The notes below the pieces were generated by a model, which was given only the letters and a program-made list of their open reading frames with translations, was not told the DNA's origin and searched no databases. The position numbers and the translations under genes were made by a program. Of a stretch of DNA of 64,000 nucleotides, positions 52,859 to 64,000 are shown one piece after another (positions within the stretch are counted from its first letter, which is position 1; each line of letters starts with the position of its first letter). This DNA is from an uncultured Eubacterium sp. (GTDB lineage: Bacteria > Bacillota > Clostridia > Lachnospirales > Lachnospiraceae), in NCBI GenBank assembly GCA_910577225.1, contig CAJTMV010000001.1, positions 268,973-332,972 on the forward strand, written 5' to 3'.

Positions 52859-55086
52859 AGCTGCATGCCTTCTTTCATACTTTCTTCCAACTCCCGGATC
52901 CGGTCTTTCAGGCCGCTGTATCGTTTTTGTTCGCTGATATTCGCTGCCATATCCGCAAATGTCCGTTCATCGCCGACAATCGTCACGCATTTTTTTGCTC
53001 TTGTCACCGCCGTATAAAGCAAATTCCGGTTCATCAGCATTTTCGGTCCGCTCAAAAGCGGAAGAACGACCGCCGGATATTCGCTGCCCTGGGATTTGTG
53101 GATCGTAACCGCATAGGCCAGCTCCAGTTCTTCCAGCAGTTTAAACGGATATTCCACCATACGTCCTTCGTCAAATTCTACGGTCATCAGTTCTGTGATT
53201 TCCCGAATACTGCGGATCACGCCCATATCTCCGTTAAATATCCCCATTCCACGTTCCACTGCAATGCCATAGCGGTTTTTGATCTCCCACTCGATCTGAT
53301 AATTATTTTTGATCTGCATGACCTTATCGCCTTCCCGAAAGATCATTTCACCGCGTTCTTTTTCTGCCTTGGACTGCGACGGGGGATTCAGATACTGCTG
53401 CAGCACCGTATTTAACCGGTCGACGCCGAGCAGTCCTTTCCGCATCGGTGTCAATACCTGTATGTCATACATGTGCGCGTCGACATATTTCGGCATTTTT
53501 TGTATCACAAGCTGGAGCACGACGTTAATTATTTTATCCGCGTCATATCTTTTTAAAAAGAAGAAATCCTGACTCTGGTTATCCAGCTTTACCGGTTCGC
53601 CGCGGTTAATTTTATGCGCGTTTACAATAATATCGCTCTGACTTGCCTGCCGGAATATTTTCGTCAGACGCACGACCGGATATGCGCCGGAATCGATCAT
53701 ATCTTTTAATACGCTGCCCGGGCCGACGCTTGGCAGCTGATTAATATCTCCGACAAGTATCAGTCTGGTGGAAGGCGCGATCGCTTTTAGCAGCGCGTTC
53801 ATCAATGTAATATCAACCATGGACATCTCATCGATAATGACTGCGTCTGTCTCGAGCGGATTCGACTCGTTACGTTCAAATCCTGCATTTCCTTCCACCC
53901 CGCCGTTGAGCTCCAGCATGCGGTGAATGGTACGCGCTTCATAACCGGTCGTTTCGCTCATCCGCTTCGCAGCGCGGCCGGTCGGCGCCGCCAGCATAAA
54001 ATCCAGTCCTTCCATTTCATACAGCCGGATTACAGAATTAATCGTTGTCGTCTTTCCGGTCCCGGGTCCGCCGGTAATGATCATCAGGCCGTTTCCAGCC
54101 GCTTCACAGACCGCCTTACGCTGCAGCTCATCCAGCACTACGTTCGCATGTTTTTCGATCGCTGCAATCCGTTCCTCCAGATGAAACTGCAGCACATTCT
54201 GACAGACATTCAGCTGCTGCAGGAGTGCCGCGACGTTATGTTCCATATTATAATAAGAAGACGCATACACCTGTATATCCTCTTCGAGCTGTTTTATTAC
54301 AATTCTGCGGCTGACAGCCAGATCCATAAAATGCTTTTCGATCAGATTTACATCCACGCCAAGCAGTTCGGACACCCGGACAATCAGTTCCTCCCGAGGC
54401 AGATACGTATGCCCCTCTCCTCCTGCCTGCTGCAGTGCATACAAAATACCGCTGCGAATGCGAAAATCCGAATCTGCGCAGATCCCGGCACGGGCCGCGA
54501 TCTCGTCCGCTATCTTAAACCCAACGCCCTGAATATCGTCTGCCAGCCGGTACGGATTTTCCCGAATAATCGTATATACTGCCGCGCCATACGCCTGATA
54601 GACTTTTACGGCCAGGGCCAGCGAAATTCCATACTGCTGCAAAAAGATCATGGCCTGGCGCATTTCCTTTTTTTCCTCTACCTGCGCGGCAATTTCCTGC
54701 GCTTTCCGCTCGCTGATGCCGCGAATCTCCGCCAGTCGTTCCGGTTCTTCCTCAATAATCCGAAACGTCTCCGCACCAAACCTGCGTACAATACGTGCTG
54801 CAAGCGCCGCTCCAACGCCTTTGACAGCGCCGGAGCCCAGATACCGTTCAATCGCGAATTCGTCCTCTGGTTCTTTTTCTTCGTAGGATTCCACTTTAAA
54901 CTGTCTGCCGTAAGACGGGTGTTCTGTAAAACCGCCCGAAAATTCCACATGCATGCCCTCAAAAACGCCCTGCAGGATTCCCACACAGGTCTGTTCCCCG
55001 TCTTCCGTTGCAAGCGTCAGTACGCAATACCCGTTTTCCTGATTTTGAAATATAAAATTATCAATATATCCCGTAACCTTTTCCAA
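52855..55086 (-). CDS. recD2: ATP-dependent helicase RecD2
   Basis: 743 residues, the normal length for stand-alone RecD2. An N-terminal OB region (VTGYIDNFIFQNQENGYCVL) and helix-hairpin-helix units (about 80-200) precede the SF1 core: Walker A GGPGTGKTTT (339-348), Walker B VIIDEMSMVD, motif III LILVGDINQLPSVGPG, and the C-terminal AVTIHKSQGSEYPAV and LLYTAVTRAKK. It unwinds DNA 5'-3' in repair and replication-fork maintenance. It overlaps comFC by 4 bases. Confidence 0.96.
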   Translation of the reverse strand: MEKVTGYIDNFIFQNQENGYCVLTLATEDGEQTCVGILQGVFEGMHVEFSGGFTEHPSYGRQFKVESYEEKEPEDEFAIERYLGSGAVKGVGAALAARIVRRFGAETFRIIEEEPERLAEIRGISERKAQEIAAQVEEKKEMRQAMIFLQQYGISLALAVKVYQAYGAAVYTIIRENPYRLADDIQGVGFKIADEIAARAGICADSDFRIRSGILYALQQAGGEGHTYLPREELIVRVSELLGVDVNLIEKHFMDLAVSRRIVIKQLEEDIQVYASSYYNMEHNVAALLQQLNVCQNVLQFHLEERIAAIEKHANVVLDELQRKAVCEAAGNGLMIITGGPGTGKTTTINSVIRLYEMEGLDFMLAAPTGRAAKRMSETTGYEARTIHRMLELNGGVEGNAGFERNESNPLETDAVIIDEMSMVDITLMNALLKAIAPSTRLILVGDINQLPSVGPGSVLKDMIDSGAYPVVRLTKIFRQASQSDIIVNAHKINRGEPVKLDNQSQDFFFLKRYDADKIINVVLQLVIQKMPKYVDAHMYDIQVLTPMRKGLLGVDRLNTVLQQYLNPPSQSKAEKERGEMIFREGDKVMQIKNNYQIEWEIKNRYGIAVERGMGIFNGDMGVIRSIREITELMTVEFDEGRMVEYPFKLLEELELAYAVTIHKSQGSEYPAVVLPLLSGPKMLMNRNLLYTAVTRAKKCVTIVGDERTFADMAANISEQKRYSGLKDRIRELEESMKEGMQL

Positions 55087-55143
55087 ATCTACATCTCCTG
55101 TCAGCGCACCTGCGACATTCTCTGTACCATTCAGACATGCAAA

Positions 55144-55185
55144 ATGCAGGATGTCCGTCTCTTTTTATCCAGCAACATCCTGCAT
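55144..55185 (-). terminator. Hairpin downstream of the flgJ-like gene
   Basis: The 11-base arms ATGCAGGATGT (55144-55154) and ACATCCTGCAT (55175-55185) are followed on the minus strand by TTTT. It lies 125 bases after the stop at 55310 and 58 bases before recD2, and may end the flagellar transcript. Confidence 0.6.
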
Positions 55186-55309
55186 CTGCTTTTTCGTTAC
55201 TGTTTGTCTGCGATTCTCACAGTAACCTTTTACGGCGGTTCTTTCGGATTCGTTACGTTCCTTTTGTCGATCAGCCGTAATGCGCTTTTATTTTCTGTTT
55301 CACCTGATT

Positions 55310-55669
55310 TTATGCTTCATCCGTAATGCCATAATTACGCTTCATCTGCTCATACAGCTGCTGTGCCAGCGGCCCGCCGGATTGTTCCGTTGTCTGCGAA
55401 GCAACCGTCTGGATCACCCCGTCCTTGAAATAATCTACCAGCGATGATAAAGAAGAATCTCCCTGTTCCTCACTGCCGATTGTTTTGAACATTTCCTTAT
55501 AAACCTGTTCCATAAAATAAGACTCGAATTCGCGGCAAACCTCTTTTAACTCGTCTGCGGAAGAAGCGCCGTCCATCTGATCCAGCCTGCCGGATAAATT
55601 TGTACCGGAAGCTGCGCTTACCATAGAAGGATCTACATAAGAATTCAGTCCGTTTACTGCAATGCTCAT
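55310..55669 (-). CDS. flgJ: FlgJ-like rod-binding protein (rod domain only)
   Basis: 119 residues. The FlgJ N-terminal rod-binding domain is seen in LKEVCREFESYFMEQVYKEMFKTIG... SLVDYFKDGVIQTVASQ... GGPLAQQLYEQMKRNYG. The muramidase domain of enteric FlgJ is absent, as usual in Firmicutes. It helps assemble the flagellar rod through the wall. It lies 12 bases after flhP. Confidence 0.9.
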   Translation of the reverse strand: MSIAVNGLNSYVDPSMVSAASGTNLSGRLDQMDGASSADELKEVCREFESYFMEQVYKEMFKTIGSEEQGDSSLSSLVDYFKDGVIQTVASQTTEQSGGPLAQQLYEQMKRNYGITDEA

Positions 55670-55681
55670 AATGCGAACCTC

Positions 55682-56497
55682 CTATCGTTTCAGATTATTG
55701 GCCTGCTCTAACATGGTGTCCGATGTCGTGATCGCACGGGAATTCAGCTCATATGCCCTCTGCGCAACGATCATGTTTACCATTTCATCCGCAACCTGTA
55801 CGTTCGAACCTTCCAAAAATCCCTGGTGAACACGGCTCCGTCTTAAACCAGGCGTTACCGCTTCGTTCATCGGCGCTCCTGAAGCGGCTGTTTCCACATA
55901 ATATGTACCGGAAACTTTCTCAAGTCCCGCATCGTTATTGAACTGGAACAACCCGACCGTCTGATTCAGCGGTACATACTGATTCTGTACGTCCATATAG
56001 CCAATGACTCCGTCTGTCGATATCACAACACGGCTTGCGTCTACTTCGTCCGGAAGAATAATCTCATTGTTATTCGAATCCATCACCTGATATCCTTCCG
56101 AAGTGCACAGTGTCAGGCCGTTTGCTCCCTGGCTCCAGTAAAAGTCGCCGTTTCTTGTATAATATACCTGATCATCCATTCCATTCACTGCAAACAGTCC
56201 GCTGCCTTCGATCGCTAACGCGCTGTTGCTTTCCACATCCTGCAGCTGTCCGTCGCCAAAATGGGATGTGATCGACGCCACTCTTGTTCCGAGTCCCACC
56301 TGTGCAGAGATCGGTTTCTGCGCTCCATTCGCTGATGTTGTCTCGGTCTGGATCGTTTGATATAACAATGTCTTAAATTCCGGCTTTTCTGTCTTGTAGC
56401 CAACGGTATTCACATTTGCCAGATTGTGGGATATGGCATCCACATTTGCCTGCTGAGCACGCATACCAGATGCTGCGCTCCATAATGCTCTCATCAT
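55682..56497 (-). CDS. flhP: Flagellar hook-basal body protein FlhP (FlgG-like)
   Basis: 271 residues. The N-terminal rod helix MRALWSAASGMRAQQANVDAISHNLANVNTVGYKTEKPEF and the C-terminal EGSNVQVADEMVNMIVAQRAYELNSRAITTSDTMLEQANNL are the defining flagellar rod/hook motifs. It forms the distal rod. The order mbl-flhO-flhP matches Bacillus subtilis, so I use the Bacillus name; FlgG is the enteric equivalent. Confidence 0.94.
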   Translation of the reverse strand: MMRALWSAASGMRAQQANVDAISHNLANVNTVGYKTEKPEFKTLLYQTIQTETTSANGAQKPISAQVGLGTRVASITSHFGDGQLQDVESNSALAIEGSGLFAVNGMDDQVYYTRNGDFYWSQGANGLTLCTSEGYQVMDSNNNEIILPDEVDASRVVISTDGVIGYMDVQNQYVPLNQTVGLFQFNNDAGLEKVSGTYYVETAASGAPMNEAVTPGLRRSRVHQGFLEGSNVQVADEMVNMIVAQRAYELNSRAITTSDTMLEQANNLKR

Positions 56498-56655
56498 AAT
56501 TGCTTATACTCCTTCCACGGCACTCCATGCCCTGCTTTGCCTTCCGTGGTCCTCACTGCACGATATGTTACAGTCTGAACGATCCGCACAATCGCCCATA
56601 TGAATATATTATCGGCTGGATTTCCCGTTTTCATAACCGTACATCTGACAGTTTC

Positions 56656-57459
56656 TTATACCTTTCCGATCTGATTCACGGCTTTATCCAGCATCGTATC
56701 AAATGTCTGTATCATTTTCTGATTGGATTCGTATGCTCTGGCAATTGTAATCATCGTCACCATCTCATCCACAACCTTAACGTTGGACGCTTCAATATTT
56801 CCCTGTTCAATACTGCCGGCTGCCGCCATTGCCTGCCCGCCGTCGACGAGGTCATACATGTTTTCTCCATATTTGGACAGGAAATTGTAATCTTCAAAAT
56901 CTACAAGTCCAAGCTGGCCAACCAACTGATCGTTCTGATAGATAAATCCGGATTTGTCTATTCTGAAATCCTGGTTCGGATCCAGCTGAATATAATTATT
57001 TGCCGCCGGATCGCCGTTTAACGCACCGTTCTGGTTCAATACGTAATCGCCGTCTTTTGTACGCAAAAACCCATCCGTACTAATTGTAAACGCGCCGTCC
57101 CGCGTATATTTGACAGAAGTATTTCCCGCTTTATCGGTAAAGGAAATCGCAAAAAAACCATTCCCGTCTATCGCACAGTCATATTTATTGTCTGTCACCT
57201 TAAAACTCCCCTGCGTATAGTCGGTATAGGTCTCTCCGATTTTTACACCCATATTAATATCGCCAAGCGACCTTGCCCGCCAGTTCGGTACGGAAGAATC
57301 TTTAATACGCAAAGCCAGCTTCGCTTCAAATGATTCGGCTGTCGCGCCTTCCTTTTTGTATCCGTTCGTGTCTGCGTTTGCAAGGTTGTTCGTTATGACG
57401 TCCAGACGGTTCATTTCGTTAACCATTCCCGTCCATGCCGTATATAATCCCTTTACCAT
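56656..57459 (-). CDS. flhO: Flagellar hook-basal body protein FlhO (FlgF-like)
   Basis: 267 residues. The N-terminal VKGLYTAWTGMVNEMNRLDVITNNLANADTNGYKKEG and the C-terminal EASNVKVVDEMVTMITIARAYESNQKMIQTFDTMLDKAVN are typical rod-protein ends. The middle is a variable beta region. It forms the proximal rod. It lies just downstream of mbl (96 bases) and 158 bases upstream of flhP. A weak sigma-D-like -10 (GCAGATAA) precedes the start but its -35 is poor. Confidence 0.93.
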   Translation of the reverse strand: MVKGLYTAWTGMVNEMNRLDVITNNLANADTNGYKKEGATAESFEAKLALRIKDSSVPNWRARSLGDINMGVKIGETYTDYTQGSFKVTDNKYDCAIDGNGFFAISFTDKAGNTSVKYTRDGAFTISTDGFLRTKDGDYVLNQNGALNGDPAANNYIQLDPNQDFRIDKSGFIYQNDQLVGQLGLVDFEDYNFLSKYGENMYDLVDGGQAMAAAGSIEQGNIEASNVKVVDEMVTMITIARAYESNQKMIQTFDTMLDKAVNQIGKV

Positions 57460-57555
57460 GTGCTTACTTCCTTTCCTTTATCTGCCTGCCTTTACCGGTT
57501 TGTATATTTATGATATTCCACAGGTGCGTTTCTGATACCGGATTTGTGTCAGATA

Positions 57556-58551
57556 CTAATCATCGTCGCGTTTTCCGGCTAAAAACTCTACAAATTTTCC
57601 GGTTCCTACCGCAACGCAGGTCATCGGTTCCTCTGCAGTCATTGTATTAATGCCTGTCTTTTCCTCGATCAGCTCCTCCAGACCACGCAGCAGCGCGCCG
57701 CCGCCGGTCAGCACGATTCCGCGATCCGCCACGTCTGCCGCCAGCTCCGGCGGCGTTTTTTCCAGCACGCTGTGAACGGCTTCTACAATCTGCAGCGTCG
57801 CTTCCCGCAGCGCCTCTTCTGTCTCTTCGGAAGATACGGTAACCGTTTTCGGTAATCCGGTCACAAGATTTCGCCCGCGGACGTCGATCGTTTCCGGCTG
57901 CGCGAGCGGATAACAGGTGCCGATCTTGATCTTGATATCTTCTGCGGTACGTTCCCCGATCAGAAGATTGTGTTTCTTTCTCATATACCGTACGATTGCC
58001 TCGTCAAAATCATCTCCGGCAATCTTAATCGAAGTGCTGACAACAGAGCCTCCCAGAGAGATCACGGCGATATCCGCGGTACCTCCTCCGATATCTACGA
58101 TCATATTGCCGCACGGCCTCCAGATATCGATGCCCGCGCCGATCGCTGCCGCAATCGGCTCTTCGATAATCATCACCTCTCTGGCGCCCGCCTGATAAGT
58201 CGCGTCTTCGACCGCCTTTTTTTCTACCTCGGTAACGCCGCTCGGTACGCAGACGCTGATACGCGGCTTACGAAAACTTTTTTTGCCAAGCGCCTTCTGA
58301 ATAAAATACTTAATCATTTTTTCAGTAACCGTATAATCCGAAATAACGCCCTGGCGCAGCGGACGTACCGCAACAATATTCCCCGGCGTGCGTCCCAGCA
58401 TCAGTCTCGCTTCTTCTCCAATTGCTTTGATCTTATTTGTATCGCGGTCAAACGCGACGACAGAAGGCTCTTTTAATACGACGCCTTTTCCTTTAATATA
58501 AACCAGAATACTGGCTGTTCCTAAATCAATTCCAATATCTGCTCCCATCAT
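57556..58551 (-). CDS. mbl: MreB/Mbl-family rod-shape protein
   Basis: 331 residues from the ATG at 58551 (58548 also possible), with AAAGGGGA 9 bases upstream. The frame extends to 58650, but that part is basic, non-homologous and lacks a ribosome site. Actin-like motifs are GIDLGTASILVYIKGKG (phosphate 1), IVDIGGGTADIAVISLGG (phosphate 2) and VLTGGGALLRGLEELI (adenosine). It forms membrane-bound filaments guiding wall synthesis. The neighbourhood (flhO, flhP) identifies it as Mbl rather than MreB. Confidence 0.93.
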   Translation of the reverse strand: MMGADIGIDLGTASILVYIKGKGVVLKEPSVVAFDRDTNKIKAIGEEARLMLGRTPGNIVAVRPLRQGVISDYTVTEKMIKYFIQKALGKKSFRKPRISVCVPSGVTEVEKKAVEDATYQAGAREVMIIEEPIAAAIGAGIDIWRPCGNMIVDIGGGTADIAVISLGGSVVSTSIKIAGDDFDEAIVRYMRKKHNLLIGERTAEDIKIKIGTCYPLAQPETIDVRGRNLVTGLPKTVTVSSEETEEALREATLQIVEAVHSVLEKTPPELAADVADRGIVLTGGGALLRGLEELIEEKTGINTMTAEEPMTCVAVGTGKFVEFLAGKRDDD

Positions 58552-58937
58552 GTACAGATATCCCCTTTCATCTCGTCTTTTTATCGCATGCGCTGTAAAC
58601 TGCGCATACCTGTATTGTCTGTTCAGGCTCCATCCTGCCGCACGCTCCATCTGAATCTTTCTGTCTGGTCATGGAAACGGATACCGGCATATTATGTGCT
58701 ATCATCTATTTTGCCATATTAATTCTTATTATATACAATAAATTCCATTTTTCCTAGCACTTTTTTATTTTTCACATTTTCTTAGATAATCCGCGAAAAT
58801 TCGCACTGTTTTTGTGCAATTTTATCCACTTTTTTAAAAAAATGCACGATGTGGTCCAAATTACCACCCGCCTGCTGTACATGACTACTCTTATTATAGA
58901 TAATGAAAGAATAAAAATCAATGGATGATTTAGGAAT
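58552..58937. other. Interval between uvrA and mbl
   Basis: 386 bases with no gene I can support. It holds a TATAAT about 165 bases upstream of mbl (minus strand) without a good -35, a hairpin ATGCGC/GCGCAT at 58588-58607 in the mbl leader, and an AT-rich block with a short GTGGT/ACCAC stem at 58851-58867 that could end the uvrA transcript. No spoIIID-like gene is present here, unlike in Bacillus. Confidence 0.5.
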
Positions 58938-61799
58938 TTATACGTCCAGATACCTTTTTACATACTGCCCCGTATAAGATTCCGGTATTTGCGCCACTTC
59001 TTCCGGAGTGCCCTTTGCTATGACGCATCCGCCGCCATCGCCTCCCTCCGGCCCCATATCGATAATATAATCCGCTGTTTTTATCACGTCCAGATTATGC
59101 TCGATGACGATTACCGTATTGCCTCCTTCTGACAGACGATGCAGGATCTCTACCAGCTTATGAACATCCGCAAAATGCAGTCCGGTCGTTGGTTCATCCA
59201 GGATATATACCGTCTTTCCGGTACTGCGGCGGCTTAATTCGGTCGCCAGCTTGATTCGCTGCGCCTCCCCGCCGGACAGCTCGGTCGACGGCTGCCCGAG
59301 TCTTATATAAGATAACCCCACGTCATATAATGTCTGAATTTTCCGCTCGATCGAAGGTATATTTTCAAAAAATCCCAGCGCTTCTTCCACTGTCATATTT
59401 AATACATCGTAAATGCTTTTCCCCTTATATTTCACCTCCAGCGTCTCACGATTGTACCGTTTGCCCTGGCAGACTTCGCAAGGCACATAGACGTCCGGCA
59501 GAAAGTGCATTTCAATTTTTAAAATGCCGTCGCCGGAACATGCCTCGCAGCGCCCGCCTTTGACGTTAAAACTAAACCGTCCCTTTTTATAGCCTTTTGC
59601 CTTCGCATCCGGCGTAGCCGCAAACAAATCCCGAATCAGATCAAAAACGCCGGTATACGTCGCCGGGTTGGAACGGGGCGTACGTCCAATCGGCGACTGA
59701 TCGATATCGATCACTTTATCCAGCTGCTCCAGACCGACAATCTTATCATGCCGTCCCGGAATACATTTGGCGCGGTTTAATTTTTTTGCCATCGCCTTGT
59801 ATAAAATCTCATTCGTCAGCGAACTTTTTCCGGAACCGGACACGCCGGTAATACAGGTCAGAATACCTAACGGAATATCCACACTGATATTTTTCAGGTT
59901 ATTTTCTTTTGCCCCTTTGACCGTCAGCCAGCCTGTCGGCTGTTTTCGTTCCTCCGGAACCGGTATGCGAATACGTCCGCTTAAATAAGCGCCGGTAATC
60001 GAATCCGGATGACGCATAATCTCTTCCGCCGTGCCGGTTACAATTACCTCGCCGCCATGCTCGCCTGCGCCTGGGCCGATATCCACAATAAAATCCGCGG
60101 CCCGCATCGTATCTTCATCATGCTCCACAACGATTAACGTATTGCCCAGGTCTTTCAGATTATTTAACGCGGCAAGCAGCTTGTCGTTATCCCTCTGATG
60201 CAGACCGATACTCGGCTCGTCCAGAATATAAGCGACTCCTACCAGTCCGGAGCCGATCTGCGTAGCGAGACGAATCCGCTGCGCCTCGCCGCCGGACAGT
60301 GTGCCGGTCGCCCGCCCCAAGGACAGATAATCCAGACCGACTTCCACCAAAAAGCCGACTCTGGCACGAATTTCCCTTATAATCTGTGCGCCGATCATTT
60401 CCTGCTGTCTGGTCAGCTTCAGATCTTTCATAAACTGCTGCAGATTACGAATGGAAAGATTCGTTACCTCATAAATATTTTTATCCTGAATCGTAACGGC
60501 AAGCGCTTCTTTTTTCAGTCGCTGTCCCCCGCATGTTTTGCAGGGCGTTACCCGCATAAACTCTTCATACTGCTGCTTCATCGTATCCGAACCTGTCTCG
60601 CGGTATCTGCGCCCGACATTTTTTACCAGCCCTTCAAATAAGACGTCGTAGACTCCTTCCCCCCGCTGTCCGCGATAATGCACCCTGACTTCCCGGTCTG
60701 CCCCGTTAATCAGCATGTCCCGTACCTCGTCTGGCAGCTGCTCATACGGCGTGTTCAGATCAAATCCATAAGTCTCTGCCAGCGCCGTTAACGTAGCGTA
60801 CGTATAACTGGAAGGCTCCGTACACGACTGCCAGCCCGTAACCTGAATCGCGCCCTGCGCAATACTCAGCGACGGGTCCGGTATCATCAGTTCTTCATCG
60901 AACTCCATCTTATAGCCAAGTCCGAAACAATCCGGACATGCCCCGAACGGATTATTAAAAGAAAAACTTCTTGGCTCGATCTCATCGACACTAATCCCAC
61001 AGTCCGGACATGCAAAACTGTCTGAAAACTGCATAATCTGAGAAGGCGTCTCCTCCGCCCCTTCCTGCCGCGGCTTTTGTACTTCGACCATGACAAGTCC
61101 GTCCGAAAGCTCCAGCACGCTTTCGATCGAATCTGTCAGTCTTTTTTCAATACCTTCCTTTACGATCAACCGGTCTACTATAATTTCTATATTGTGCTTT
61201 TTATTTTTTTCCAGCGGAATTTCCTCTGTCAGTTCATACATATTGCCATCCGCAATGACACGAACATATCCGCTGCGCTTTGCCTGTTCCAGCAGCTTTT
61301 GATGCGTACCCTTTCGTCCGCGCACAACGGGCGCCAGCAGCTGTATTTTCGTACGCTCCGGCAGATCCATAATCAGGTCGGTCATCTGGTCTACCGTCTG
61401 TTTTTTAATCTCTTTCCCGCATTTGGGACAGTGCGGTGTTCCTATCCGCGCATATAACAGACGAAAATAGTCATAAATTTCCGTTACCGTACCAACGGTA
61501 GACCGCGGATTACGATTGGTCGATTTCTGATCGATGGATATTGCCGGCGACAGTCCTTCTATTTTTTCCACATTCGGTTTTTCCGCCTGTCCCAAAAACT
61601 GCCTCGCATAAGAAGACAGTGATTCCATATAACGACGCTGCCCTTCCGCATAAATCGTATCAAATGCAAGCGAAGATTTACCGGAACCGCTCAAACCGGT
61701 CAGTACGACAAACTCGTCTCTTGGAATATCCAGATCGATATTTTTTAAATTGTGTTCGTTTGCACCACGTATTTTGATATATTTTCTTTCTTTGCTCAT
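58938..61799 (-). CDS. uvrA: Excinuclease ABC subunit A
   Basis: 953 residues, full length. Two ABC modules are visible: Walker A VLTGLSGSGKSS near 35 and GVSGSGKSS in the second half, signatures LSGGEAQRIRLATQIGS and LSGGEAQRIKLATELS, and Walker B YILDEPSIGLH and YILDEPTTGLH. Zinc fingers are CPKCG...CPDCG and CEACSGDG...CEVCQGKR. It recognises bulky DNA lesions and loads UvrB. It lies 16 bases after uvrB. Confidence 0.98.
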   Translation of the reverse strand: MSKERKYIKIRGANEHNLKNIDLDIPRDEFVVLTGLSGSGKSSLAFDTIYAEGQRRYMESLSSYARQFLGQAEKPNVEKIEGLSPAISIDQKSTNRNPRSTVGTVTEIYDYFRLLYARIGTPHCPKCGKEIKKQTVDQMTDLIMDLPERTKIQLLAPVVRGRKGTHQKLLEQAKRSGYVRVIADGNMYELTEEIPLEKNKKHNIEIIVDRLIVKEGIEKRLTDSIESVLELSDGLVMVEVQKPRQEGAEETPSQIMQFSDSFACPDCGISVDEIEPRSFSFNNPFGACPDCFGLGYKMEFDEELMIPDPSLSIAQGAIQVTGWQSCTEPSSYTYATLTALAETYGFDLNTPYEQLPDEVRDMLINGADREVRVHYRGQRGEGVYDVLFEGLVKNVGRRYRETGSDTMKQQYEEFMRVTPCKTCGGQRLKKEALAVTIQDKNIYEVTNLSIRNLQQFMKDLKLTRQQEMIGAQIIREIRARVGFLVEVGLDYLSLGRATGTLSGGEAQRIRLATQIGSGLVGVAYILDEPSIGLHQRDNDKLLAALNNLKDLGNTLIVVEHDEDTMRAADFIVDIGPGAGEHGGEVIVTGTAEEIMRHPDSITGAYLSGRIRIPVPEERKQPTGWLTVKGAKENNLKNISVDIPLGILTCITGVSGSGKSSLTNEILYKAMAKKLNRAKCIPGRHDKIVGLEQLDKVIDIDQSPIGRTPRSNPATYTGVFDLIRDLFAATPDAKAKGYKKGRFSFNVKGGRCEACSGDGILKIEMHFLPDVYVPCEVCQGKRYNRETLEVKYKGKSIYDVLNMTVEEALGFFENIPSIERKIQTLYDVGLSYIRLGQPSTELSGGEAQRIKLATELSRRSTGKTVYILDEPTTGLHFADVHKLVEILHRLSEGGNTVIVIEHNLDVIKTADYIIDMGPEGGDGGGCVIAKGTPEEVAQIPESYTGQYVKRYLDV

Positions 61800-61815
61800 G
61801 ATTCTGTTCTCATCC

Positions 61816-63801
<1,986 letters not shown>

Positions 63802-63815
63802 ATGAAAACCTCCAA

Positions 63816-63944
63816 TTTGTGACCGAAAAAAGTTTGCTTATTCGCCCGAAATTCGTGTAATTTGATTTTCGATTCGTGTAATTTGGGCTTGCAAAGCTGG
63901 CGAATAAGCGTTAAAATAGCAATTACACGAATGCAGGTCACAAA
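63816..63944. repeat. Nested inverted-repeat cluster upstream of uvrB
   Basis: The outer arms TTTGTGACC (63816-63824) and GGTCACAAA (63936-63944) enclose GCTTATTCGCC (63836-63846) and its complement (63899-63909). ATTCGTGTAATT occurs twice in direct order (63851, 63872) and once inverted (63921-63932). There is no open frame. It ends a few bases before the uvrB ribosome site. It could be a small mobile element, a regulatory site or a recombination scar. Confidence 0.75.
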
Positions 63945-64000
63945 ACCGTATTTTTGAAACGAAACAACACTGAATAACACCAACCAGTATAGATAGTATT

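Noticed and set aside
53923..55326. Long plus-strand open frame (467 codons) opposite recD2
   Set aside because: It is antisense to a complete, well-conserved recD2, has no recognisable domain, and its composition (Arg/His/Phe rich) is that of a mirror frame.
63802..64000. LexA/DinR box (CGAAC-N4-GTTCG) upstream of uvrB
   Set aside because: I looked for it and found no match in the visible upstream sequence.

Overview
The window reads as a piece of a Gram-positive, flagellated Clostridia chromosome, most likely Lachnospiraceae. This is inferred from gene content and synteny (mbl-flhO-flhP, comFC-yvyF, cdaA-cdaR-glmM, LCP proteins, Big/LRR-fused C1 peptidase), not from a marker gene. Almost every gene lies on the minus strand; the clear exceptions are a MATE transporter and a tRNA-Gly. 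I see no rRNA, CRISPR array, prophage or insertion sequence with a transposase.

Layout from low to high coordinate (transcription mostly runs the other way). 1-4.3 kb: 5' part of a BspA-like leucine-rich-repeat secreted protein cut by the window edge, a small FliD-like protein, and a three-gene polar amino-acid ABC transporter with its own promoter and an internal attenuator. 4.5-8.2 kb: a hybrid histidine kinase and a diguanylate cyclase. 8.2-11 kb: a long gene-poor stretch with a strong orphan terminator, an orphan BlaI-type repressor with an operator-like palindrome over its promoter, tRNA-Gly(GCC), and a small alarmone synthetase. 11-18.4 kb: housekeeping genes (TrmH/SpoU methyltransferase, pfkA, dnaE, ogt, LysR). 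18.5-24 kb: MATE transporter (+), HtrA-type protease, and a secreted C1 peptidase with Ig-like and LRR regions.

24-46 kb is a large cell-surface polysaccharide locus. It contains glmS, a DUF1972-type glycosyltransferase, two tandem LytR-CpsA-Psr ligases, GT2 enzymes, two separate polyprenyl-phosphate sugar-1-phosphate transferases, a zinc-ribbon miniprotein, a membrane protein encoded as two translationally coupled genes, a Wzm/Wzt (TagGH/RgpCD)-type exporter, a methyltransferase with a kinase-like tail, and the complete dTDP-L-rhamnose pathway (rmlA, B, C, D). It runs directly on from 46-50 kb, the conserved c-di-AMP/cell-wall cluster cdaA-cdaR-glmM followed by an HPr gene. The inferred product is a rhamnose-containing, ABC-exported, LCP-attached wall glycan, physically linked to UDP-GlcNAc supply (glmM, glmS) and to c-di-AMP synthesis.

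50-64 kb: two uncharacterised membrane proteins, yvyF, comFC, recD2, a flagellar rod set (flgJ-like, flhP, flhO), mbl, uvrA and uvrB. The non-coding structures most worth attention are a 136-bp element with 12-bp perfect terminal inverted repeats (51382-51517), a 117-bp structured inverted repeat (27411-27527), and a nested inverted-repeat cluster abutting uvrB (63816-63944). The first ~110 codons of uvrB show codon use unlike the rest of the gene, suggesting a recombination (or assembly) junction.
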